From Miscanthus floridulus (taxonomy: Eukaryota; Streptophyta; Magnoliopsida; Poales; Poaceae), in NCBI RefSeq assembly GCF_019320115.1, contig NC_089581.1:12153707-12217706 (forward strand): a stretch of 64,000 nt of DNA, read 5' to 3'. The stretch's first letter is position 1. Every line of letters begins with the position of its first letter. Of this stretch, positions 1 through 12,100 are shown one piece after another. Made by a program: the position numbers and the translations under genes. A model generated the notes under the pieces. That model saw nothing but the letters and a program-made list of their open reading frames with translations. It did no database searches and had not been told where the DNA came from.

Positions 1-161
1 TTCGGTTTTACTCGTTCTACTGCTGCAACTTTGCCCGTATGTCCTTGTAATACGTTGATCATCTAACGTTTTAACCAACTCGGACATAATTCCTGATTGA
101 AACAACGTGCTTCGCCACCGATCGTGAAGTACAGTTAGCATTTTTAAGTTTATTAGCTTGT

Positions 162-3100
162 ATGCTCTTACAATACAGATGTGTTGGTCTCCTATCAGGT
201 TGCACTGCTGTAAGGATGGACAGCGGTGCGGTGGACACAGCGTCCACTGGGGCAGTATGGTCAACACCTTCGGCAGAACCGAGAAGCATTTCTGTCGGGA
301 AGGAGGTATTCTGCAATAGGTCACTCAACATGAGGAACATTAGGGCAGTGGGATTTGATATGGACTACACTCTGGCACAGTACAAGCCTGAGACCTTCGA
401 GGCCCTTGCTTACTATGGTACAATAGAGAAGCTTGTGAAGGATCTGCGCTACCCTGAAGAGGTTAGTGCTAAGGAATGCAAATTTGCTTAATACACCAAG
501 ATAAAATATCCAGATTGATCACTTTCATACTAGATGTGTTGGTTTTGAATCTATTTGTACATTGACCTTTCAATGCATGCAAGAAAGAGAGTTAATGGCA
601 CATAAATTCCATATAGTTGCTTTAACTGTTTTCCAATGTGTCTATGATTGTACCATTTGGATGTCCCAGAAGTTAGCGTAGCCATTATGCTTCATTTTTA
701 TACTTTTAGTCTATCATATACTATGCTTTTAGAGGCTGGACTTCTACTTATTGAGTTTAGCATGCGATTTGATAGTGTGTGGCAGCATTTCTATACCGAC
801 GGCAAGGAAGCACATCGGCTTCTGGTTATGACAGCATAGATGAATTAGTACACTCTATACCTGTTTTTACTTTTATGGAGTTTGGCTGCATAATGTTGGT
901 GCTGTTCTTGATTAAAATTCCTTGTTGGAGTTATTGCTTTTTATCTTAGTGGGGCCTCACTGAGTGTTGCACTCATAAAGTCGAACACATTGGAGAATGA
1001 AATTTGCTATCCACTTATTGAGCAGAAATATTTTCTATTGAAGTGCATTTGCCTTGATTTCAGAATTCACCTTTACGTACTGAATCTTTATGAAAGCAAC
1101 AAAACATATTCCATGTTGGCTTGTTTAGGTTCAGTATTCGATTTTACTATTCTTTGATCATGCAGCTGCTGACTTGGGAGTTTGATTGGAAATATATGGT
1201 CAGAGGACTAGTTCTTGATAAGAAGAGAGGAAATATCTTGAAGGTCAGTTATTATTTCTTAAACTTGCCCCTCGTTTTTTTGGAAATAATATATTACTGT
1301 TACACTGCCACTTAGTAAAACAAGACCAAGTTGCTGGAAGTTTTCTGTTGTAACTGTCCAAAACATAAAAGAAATTATCTTGTTATCAATGAAGGGCCCA
1401 ACCTGCTTGGAAACAAAAGGCTCTGTTGTAGGAGTATTATCAGCAAAGTGCCCAACCACAATATTTTTACAATAATCAGATCTCCACATTTTTTCATATT
1501 CTTATTTGAAATGTGATGTTGGTGGTTACATGATTGCGAATCAGTAGGAGGCGTCTTGTCAAACTAATTGATGCATTTTTTTTTGTTAACTATTCTACCT
1601 ATTCTTATTTATTATAATATTATAGTTTGAACCATAATCACTCTTTTCGAGCTAGCATTTGCAGTTCCTCAATATTAATATTAATCACTCGCTGAGCATC
1701 GTCGTCATTTTGGAAGTATCAAGTGTTAGTTTTCAATGTGAAAAGTTCTACTGGTTAGTGGGAATGGCAAAAACAGGTCTAGGCCTCATCATAAATTTTG
1801 ATACGATCTGTATTGTAAAATTTAAATGAAATATTTGCTTCTGCTCTCAATTTGTTTTATAGCTCATTGTTTCATACTTTTGTGCTGGACTTTCAATACT
1901 TGTACTCCTTCCATCCACAAAAGGATGCAATTCTCATTTTGTGAGGAGTCAAACGATTTGAAGTTTGACCAAAGTTATATAGAAAAAGTAGTAACATCTA
2001 TGATACAAAATAAGTAACATTAAATTAACTAAGAAATATATTTTCGTAGTAAACCTAGTTGTAGACATAAATGGTAATACTGTTCACTATAAACTTGATC
2101 AAAGTTAAGCTAGTTTGACTTGCACAAATACCATAGTTGCTACCTTTTTGTGGACGGAGGTAGTAATTTTTAACTAAATTAACTCCTTTTAACTATTTTG
2201 GTGATGGATTATCAGATGGATCGACACAAGTATGTAAAAGTTGCATACCATGGTTTTAAGGAACTGTCGAAAGAAGAAAAAGTTGCTGCTTATGGGAGTA
2301 CATTGATAAGAGATTCATTTGATGAACCTGATTATGCCCTTATAGATACGCTTTTCTCACTGGGTGAAGCTTATCTATTTGCTCAGCTTGTTGATTTCAT
2401 GGACAAGAATCCTGGAAAAGTACCTGCAGGCACAGAGTATGATTATTCCCATCTTACATGTTTACCATACTTATGGGGCTTGAAATTTTTAGGACATCAT
2501 TTAAATATAAGTTGATTGATACAAATTATTAAAAATTATTTTACATTTTGAAGAGCATATCCACTCTGAATGATTCTTGATTCTTATTTTTGATAATTAA
2601 CCAATATGTAGCCAACACTACACAACTGTCTATCACCACAAGTCCACAATACTCCAAATTTCTGTCATTTCCTTATTCCTTCATTAATTTAAATCTACTA
2701 TCTTGAATCGCCTAAGCAATTACCTTTTCCTTTGTTCATTTCATGTCGGCCTGTTTTTCATCATGAGTTTAGTCTACATGCACTTTGATCCATGTCAATA
2801 CCTCTTCGACCTTTTATTGCTGGACCATGCTTGTATATTCATTAACTCTGTAGTTTTGACACCCATGTCGATTCTTTGTCAAATCGGACATTCAAACCTG
2901 GTCTAGATTCTGACACCATGTTCATGTTCGAGTCACAGTTCCTATGTTCCCGCCAAAAATAAGGTTCAAGGGCACGTAGATGTTGGGATGATTGAATGCA
3001 TATTATTAATTATCATGACATGCCTTGTTGATATCCTCTGTACTGTACCATGACATACTATCTCTTGACTTTTGACACCAATTATGGTAATTTAAATTTA

Positions 3101-6100
3101 GGTTTTTGTGGGAACTCGTTAAGTTTTATCTTTTTTCCTTCTTTTGCACTAGGACTTGCACACAATTTGGAAATTTTGAGGTGGTTGTGTTTGTTGTTCT
3201 CATAAATCCACAGGTCTCATGCATATAGGTCCCATCAAATTTAATTGCGTCAATGAGTGAATTGTTCAATAAGAATGCCAGGACTTTTTGTAAGTTCCAG
3301 TGGTAGCCATTTTTTTTTTGTCAAATCAGGCATCCAAACCTGGGCTAGATTCTTACACCCACGTCCATGTTTGGGTTACAGTTCCCGTGTTCCCGCCAAA
3401 AGTGAGGTTCAAAGTTACCTATATGTTGGGATGATTGAATGAGTCATACCATATTATTATGCCATGCCTTGTTGATATCCTTTCTGTGCTGTACCATGGC
3501 ATATATCCCTTGTCTTTTGACACCAATCACGGTAATTTAGTTTAGGTTTTTGTGGGCACTCGGGGTTTTTTTTTTTGTGGTTGTTGTTGTTGTTGCACTA
3601 GGACTTGCATACAATTCGGACAATTTGAGGTTGTTGTTCTAGCTGTTGTCATAAATCCACACGCCCTCATGCATATAGTCCCACCAAACTTTATTTGTGT
3701 CAATGAATGAATTGTTCAATAAAATGCCAGGGCTTTTTGTAAGTTCCAGTTGTAATTATTTCAAATTATTAAGTTGCCTGCACGCTAACACTATTATGGA
3801 TGGCACATTACCTTTTCCATTTTTTCTCTCATGTGGCCAACAAAATCAGACCTGTCTGCACATGACCGTGTCTTACACCACACAATAAAAGCATAAGCAT
3901 GTAAGGCTGCGTTTAGTTCGCGAAATGAAAATTTTTGGATGTCACATCGGATGTTTCGGGGATGTCGGAAGGGGTTTTCGAATACTAATAAAAAAACTAA
4001 TTACATAGCTCGTCTGGAAACTGCGAGACGAATTTATTAAGCCTAATTAATCCGTCATTAGCGCATGTTAGTTACTGTAGCACTTATGGCTAATCATGGA
4101 CTAATTAGTCTTAAAACATTCGTCTCACGATTTCCAACCAAACTGTGCAATTAGTTTTTTTTCGTCTATATTTAATACTCCATGCATGTGCCGCAAGATT
4201 CGATGTGATAGTTTGGGGTGAAAATTTTTGGGAACTAAACCAGGCCTAAGGCCAGTTTCAATGGGGATTTCATAGAGTTTCATGGGCATTAAATACGCTG
4301 ACATGGCACTGTCTTGATGAAGAGAGAGAAGATAAAAGTTTCATGGGAGTAGAGAGAGTTTTATGGGGATGAAACTCTTCTGCACTGTTTTCAAAATATG
4401 GGTGTGTTGAAACTGGGAGATGAAACCCCTACTGAGACTGGCCTAAATGAGAGTTGTCATGTGGGGGTAGCAGTATAACTGCAGGCCCAGAGTACGAGAT
4501 GCAGCCAGGGCTGCCCCCGAGGGCACAGGCCAGCAGGAGCCCGAGGTGGTTTAGGTGGCTGGTTGTCTCAGCAATTAAGAAGTAGTTGAGAGTATAGAGT
4601 TAATGCAGGAATTAGAACCAAGGAGCCAGCCGACTCCTATATGTATCCAGGACTCAGTTGAATGAAGTTAAGCAATGAACAAACCTATTCCTAATCTCCC
4701 TTGTCTCTCTTAATCTCATCCCCCTTCATCTTAATCTCATCCCCTTCAACATAGGGCGTCCAGGGGATAAACCCCACGCCATTATCAACCCAAGCTACGA
4801 GCTTCATAGTCGAGGGCCAGCTACCTTGAGCACCAACGTCCTTGACAAGAGCACTATCTTTTTTTAGCAACAGGACAGTAGAGCCTTACTATTACAAGGA
4901 GAAAACAAATTTGTTGTTTACTTGTTGCTCTCTAGTTTTTCTTTCATTGTTTGATCTGGAGTTGACTGGAGTTTTTTTGAGCTTGCGTTACTATGTTGGT
5001 ACAGCTATCCACTTATGTACAGAGATGTGAGGTCTGCGGTTGACTTGTGTCATCGTGATGGAACTTTAAAGCGCATGGTGGCGAAGGATCCTGCCAGGTA
5101 ACTCATTTCCTATTTCATGGTTAACTATTTAATACCAGTCACCTGACACAATTCAGTGCTAGATATTATTCATAAAGACATACTTACTTTTGCTATAGGT
5201 CTGCCTTGGTTTTTATTTTGGTCCACATGCAAATTGGCATCCATGTGTTATTTCCACTTTTATGTTCTAGAGGATCCTGCTAATTATGTCATTCCCAACT
5301 TTTACAGTTCTATATACTTGTGCTTATAATTATGTTATAGAAAATCCTGCTAATTTGTGTAATTTGAACATTGCAGGTACATCAATGAGGACTTGGCAAT
5401 TGTACCAATGCTTGAAATGATCAGGAAATCTGGACGCTCAACATTCTTAGTGACGAATAGGTATGTGGCCGGTGGTGCCTTTATAATTTTAGGCTTCTTG
5501 AGACTTGTGTGATGACATATTTCTGTAATGTGTCCTATCTAGTTTCTCCTAAAACGAACCCATCTGTTAAAACTAAGGTTTTTCATCTTGATGCATTCTG
5601 CATTTTCAAGCTTCTTGTTACAATCTATTTACTATTTGGACAAGTACTCATTCATGCAGTTTGTGGGACTACACCGATGTTGTCATGAACTACCTTTGTG
5701 GGCCATACACTTCAGATGTAGGCTCTGGTCTCAACCACAACTGGCTTCAATATTTTGATATTGTAATAACAGGCAGGTTAGTGTCTTATGTTCCCTGGTT
5801 CCTGATTATTTTGTTGCTATTTATTATTAGTGAAAGTATCAGCTCCCTCAACTTAGTAGCCAGTCCTTAATGAACTTTCTTTCAGTTCGAAGCCAAGTTT
5901 CTTCCATGATGATAACCGTGCAGGCCTCTTTGAAGTTGAGCCTGATTCTGGAAAACTTCTGAATGCTGATATTCAGGCTAGTAAATTTGTCAATTCTAAT
6001 CTATCTTCATGGCATATGTTTTTCCCTAATATATGCAATCCTTCGTGAAGATCGTAAGCCCAAGATCAAGTCATCAGCACTCAACACCAGTTCAGAAAGT

Positions 6101-9100
6101 TTACCAGGTACTTATTTTCCTGATATATAATGTAAATGCAACTTTCTACCATTGCTATATCCTATTTATTGCTATATCCTTTCCAGGGAGGCAATGTTGG
6201 TCATCTCCACAGATTACTTTCTGTTGCTTCTAGTTCACAGGTATGGGCTATACACTTAGCAGAGATTCACTAGCACTAAATTGCACATGTGAATGGACGG
6301 ACATTCAAATCCAATTAGAGGCTATTGGATCCAATGGCTTTAGTCCAATATCCTTTGCCCATGTCCGCAGCAACCCCAAGCGCCTGGTAGCTAGCCTGGG
6401 TGCTTCACCACCGTTCTGACCAACTTTGAGCGGGCATACCCAGCCAACAGGTTCCTGCCGAGTGGTTTGCAGCGCATCCGCTGCCGTTACTGCCGGGACA
6501 GCTGTTGCTCATGCGAAGAAGGCCACGGCGCAGGACTAGCAGAGCCGGACGCAAGACCTGCGCGGCTGCTCCACCGCCGTTGCCGCCACCTCCACCGTGA
6601 CCAGTTTCCTGCTACCAAGTATAAGTCCAATAGAATTTGAATTGTCCATTTTTTTATCCTACAGAATCCAAAGCTATTGGATCCATATAGAAGTGCCGAA
6701 ATCCCATAGGATATTGGACTAAAGCCAATCCAATACTCTACACTGAATGTATCTGAGTGTTTGAATCAAACATAATATTTCCTTATCTTACAATTTTGTA
6801 GATTCTCTATGTTGGTGATCACATATATGGAGATATTCTGCGGAGCAAGAAAGTTCTGGGTATGTTTTATTTATCCTCTACTTGTTAGTTGTATTGTGAT
6901 CTGATATATAAATCTATGATTAAGCATGGCAGTTTTAATTGTGCAGACAACTTTTAATGTTGCCCCCATTTCATTAAGTTCATACTAGCCCACACCTAAT
7001 CATAGACACACATATAATATAACATATATGAATGCTGGATGATTGTATGGAGGCTTCATGGCCGGAAAAAATAATCATGTAGCCTCGGTTAGGGCACTGC
7101 AGTCTGTCTGAGCAGACAGAGCGGTGCAGCAGCCTGCGCATTTGACCTATACGAGCGATTGCGGCGGGGACGCTGAGCCACTCTCTTAGCATTCAGCAGC
7201 TCTAGCACTAACGCTGCTTGCTGCCGGCCATGAAGCCTGAGGTGGAGGTGGCTCCTCATGCCAGAAACAAAAAGAGGAGGTCGGAGGCACCCGACACCGA
7301 CGGCTAGCAATCGGAGGAGATGGGAAGCATCTCGCCACTCTTGGCGATGACAGATGTGCTCGACTCCAAACCTTTTGGGGCCGGAGGGCATAGATCTCGG
7401 AGTCGCCAAGAAACACCACCGTATGGAGGTGGAGGAGCTGGGAGACGACAGCAATGAAAGGCCGTTGATTACATCAGCGCCCTACCCGATGGCGTTCTTG
7501 GTGACATCATCTCCCTCCTGCCCACCAAGGATGCTGGGCGAGTCCCCAACCCTAGCCAAACGATGCAAGCACCTATGGCGCTCTACCTTGCTCAACCTTG
7601 ATTGCCATGACCTCCCTGGCTTCCTCACAGACGACGGCGCTCTCGCCTCTGCCATCTCCCAGATCCTCTCTAGTCCGGCCGTTGCTAATAACACAAACAC
7701 AAAAGGTGAACGTGTGTCACACACACGCTACCCTTTTTCAAGTCTATCTATACCCCCACCGCCCACACAGAGGAAGTGAGAATTGGAAACTGATGCCAAC
7801 CCACCTCACGCTCCATTGCTTGCGCGCTCCCTCTGCCATTGCCTCCTTGGCCAGCGTCCCTGCAGAGATACTCGTCCTCATCTTCACCTACCTTCAGTGC
7901 TTCGCCGACCTCTTGAGCATTGCGGGCGTCTGCAAAGACTGGCGCAATGCCGTGCACGTGCCAACAAGTACTTGGAACAAGCAAATTCAGGAAGATCCGA
8001 TACATCTAAGAACAGATATCAAGTCAATCTCATACAAGAGTGCCTGTGAAGCATCGCTGTTGTGTTCACTGTTCCTTTAGAGCACTAGGGCCTTCTTAGT
8101 CCCAAGGTTGAGGTGGACGGGCCCAATCCTCTCCGTCCAGATGTTCCACTGCTCTCCCCAAACACACGGAACCGGATTGGCTGGTATGCGTCGAACCCCC
8201 TTGGATAGTTCCATCCGCACTATCTTTAGCATTGGCGCAGATTTGATCGGAATGTTTAAGAAACCAAGGTCGTGATCCATTGAATCCTTTGATTTCCACC
8301 ACCTCGAGATTAGTCAATGAGATGTGTCGATTTCTCCTGATGTCCTCCATGTAATGGCCATATTCTTTCTTAGTTGAGCAAATGCCACGCTCCTACAAAA
8401 GAGTCAATAAAGTACACCACATTAGCCACTGATGTTTAGTATTAGCTAGCTAGAGAACTTAGCTAAGGTGTATGAAGTGAAGTTATATACACTGACTTGA
8501 GGAAGGATGAGCTGGAGGTTTTGTATGACATTCAGAGTCTTGAGCAGCTCCAACACAAGTGTTCCAAAAGCTAAAGCACACCGGTCCTCCATTCGGAGAT
8601 GAAGCATAGAAATAGAAAAATTGTTTATTGGAAGGGCGTATTATTTCTTCCGTAAAACTCCGTCTTGCTTCTACAGACGTACCTGCTAAACAATGTGATT
8701 ATCATATGTTGTGCAAATAAAAATGACAAAATTCATTGAAGGTTGGGAAATTAAATTGTGCAGTAGATCAACACACGTACATAGCCGCTGGCAAGTATCA
8801 CCATGCATAGCACACGGATGCGTAAGCCAGCAGGATTATTGAGCTCTGTGTATTTGCTGCTCCATTCCATGGAGGTGGACAAACTCATAAGGTGCAAATT
8901 GAGACCAAATCCAATGAAACGAGATAATGTGGAGAAATACAAGAACAAGAGCGAATCGACCGTGGGCTCCTCGAACGACGTGATCAAGTCACGGTTCCCA
9001 CTGGATTGCAGCCTGAATTTGTTGAGCTCGGCTGCTTGGACGTTAAGACGCTGTGGCGTGACATCCACAACAGGAACAAGCACGGCCCTCAACATGATTT

Positions 9101-12100
9101 CCTCGAGCGACCCTGAGCTAATAACACAAACACAAAAGGTGAACTTGTGTCACACACACACACTACCCTTTTTCAAGTCTCTATCTATACCCCCACCTCC
9201 CACACCGAGGAAGGGAGAACTGGAAACTGATCCCCACCAACCTCACGCTCCATTGCTTGCGCGCTCCCTCTGCCATTGCCTCCTTGGCCAGCGTCCCTGC
9301 AGAGATACTCGTCCTCATCTTCACCTACCTTCAGTGCTTCGCCGACCTCTTGAGCATTGCGGGCGTCTGCAAAGACTGGCGCAATGCCGTGCACGTGCCA
9401 ACAAGTACTTGGAACAAGCAAATTCAGGAAGATCCGATACATCTAAGAACAGATATCAGGTCAATCTCATACAAGAGTGCCTGTGAAGCATCGCTGTTGT
9501 GTTCACTGTTCCTTTAGAGCACTAGGGCCTTCTTAGTCCCAAGGTTGAGGTGGACGGGCCCAATCCTCTCCGTCCAGATGTTCCACTGCTCTCCCCAAAC
9601 ACACAGAACCGGATTGGCTGGTATGTGTCGAGAACGCTGGCAAGCGGCCTGTCAATCTCCCTCCTTCGGATCACCTCCTGTCGACACAAACTGTCGTCAG
9701 CTGGGAGAGACGATGACAAGGAAAGGGCGTTGATTACATCAGCGCTCTCCCCGACGGCGTTCTCGTCGATTACATCAGCGCCTTCCCCGACGGCGTTCTC
9801 GGTGATATCATCTCCCTTCTGCCCACCAAGGACGCCGGTCGTGTCCCAACCCTAGCTAAACGATGGAAGCACCTATGGCGCTCCGCCTTGCTCTACCTCG
9901 ACTGCCACGACCTCCCTAGATTCCCCGCAGACGATGACGCTCTCGCCGCCGCCATCTCCCAGATCCTCTCCAGTCTCCAGTCTCTAGCAAATCCCTATTC
10001 CTCTCTGTAGTCTCTATCTATACCCCGAGGAAGAGAGAACTGGAAACTGATTCCCACCCACCTCACGCTCCATTGCACGCATACTCCCTCCGCCATGGCC
10101 TCCTTGGCCAGCGTCCCTGTAGAGATCCTCATCTTCACCTGCCTGCGGTGCTTCGCCATTGCACTGTGTCTAATGTAAAGCATGTAACATAACACAAACA
10201 CAAAAGGTGAACGTGTGTCACACACACACAAAATCACACAATCACACTCACGCTACCCTTTTTACTAGTGATTTCTTGTGGTAAGTACTTGTTATTCTTG
10301 TGGTAGTACTTTTACTAGTTCTTACGAAGCGCACCTCTTCCTGCCGATGTTGCTTCCCGTAAGAGTAATAAGGTGAAAAACGGGAATCAAGTGCCATTTC
10401 ATCTTAAACAAAATCCAATCTGAACTGTGAAATGGAAGCTAAGTGGCATCCAATTAATTCTCTATGCCCTCCTTGTTCAAAAATGGGACTGCAGTATGTA
10501 GGCTTGCTTCAAAAAGAATTTGTCAACTTGAAGCAAACTACTAACATCAGCTTCTTGCAGTATATTTCCAGCAAATGCTTGAGACAGCTCAGCTCTCACC
10601 CACATCAAATGGTTCTTGCAGCCAATATCATGTTACCTACAAAGATTATGCCTAGTATGTTATGCTTATTTTCTTCAACTGAGGAAGAACATCCATTCAT
10701 TATATATATTGATCAGAAAAACAAAATTTCAATAGCATAAGACCATAAATTCGTAAGTACTGGCTAATATAGCATCCACGAATTTGACAACATACTGATC
10801 AGAACATCTTGACCATGTATTCAAGTTTGAGTATATTGCAGCTTATGGTTCACTATAAACGACACGTGTCGTAAATCTACGGTAAGTAGTCCCAGCAGAG
10901 AAAGGGAGACCGAAACCACTAGCTGTTCGGCAAATCCCTATTCATCTCTCTAGTCTCTATCTATAGCCCCACGGCCCCACCACCCACACCGAGGAAGGGA
11001 GAACTAGAAACTGGTCCCCACCCACCTCACGCTCCAATGCCCATGTGCTCCCTCCGCCATGGCCTCCTTGGCCATCGTCCCTGTAGAGATCCTCGTCCTC
11101 ATCTTCACCTATCTGCAGTGCTTCGCCGAGCTCATGAGCATTGCGGGCGTCTGCAAAGACTGGCGCAACGCCGTGCACGTGCCAACAAGTACTTTCCCTT
11201 ACGGAGTGCACCTCCTTCCGATGGTGCTTCCCGTCGTGTCATCGTCGATGCACCAGCCGTCTCAGCGCTACAGAGCCAGGGCACCGGTGACTGCCCCGGG
11301 CTGGGGGGGCTTCTCCATCGGCGATGCGAGCGATAGAGAGACTGTGACCTGTCAGATAGTTAAGGAATTGGGTTTGGGAATGGGGAATTATTCGCCGGCC
11401 GTTACAAGTGTTACCCTGCAGCGGCGCGGCCCCAGCTGGCTCTGATGGGCAGCCCCAGAGAGAGGTTTTCAAGAGTAGTGTTCCCAGCTTTCAGGCCCAA
11501 ACCGAGAGAGTGTGTGCCGGGTACCACGAGAAGGGGTCCCCTAAGCAACAATCGAAAAAAATCGCTTAGACCCCGTCAAAGTCAAAGCCGAGGGACAACT
11601 ATTGGCCAAACCCCGGCCATGTCCGAAGCCACCTACTCTCTGCCTCGCTAGAGGCCTCGCACGGAAGGCCTCGGACGGCCTACCGAATCTCCGCCTCGCT
11701 AGAGGCCTCGCATGGAAGGCCTCGGACGGCCTACCGATTTTCCGCCTCGCTCGAGGCCTCGCGCGAAAGGCCTCGGCCGGGGAACCGATTCTCCGTCTCG
11801 CCCGAGGCCCCGCGCGTACAGCCTCGGACGAGACGCCGATTCTCCGCCTCGCTCAAGGCCGGCTCGGCAAGACAACCCCGCCGCCTCCGCCTCGACCAAC
11901 TTCTCGGACAAGATGTCACGTCCGCCCGGCGCGTTCGACCGCTCCCGCGATATCAGCCGAACGACGGCTCGACACAGCGGCGTGGCCGACTGGATGCCAG
12001 TCACATCGAAGCCATGCCGTCCAGGACAGGACAGGGCGGGGGTTACCGGCCACTATGCTCGGTGTTGTGCCCACGACCGGCGCCCGTACTGCGCTGTGCT

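Noticed and set aside
8803..9486. 227-codon plus-strand frame running into the second F-box copy
   Set aside because: It reads the F-box block in the wrong frame (ends ...DTSKNRYQVNLIQECL) and overlaps the minus-strand LRR fragment, so it is a shadow frame.
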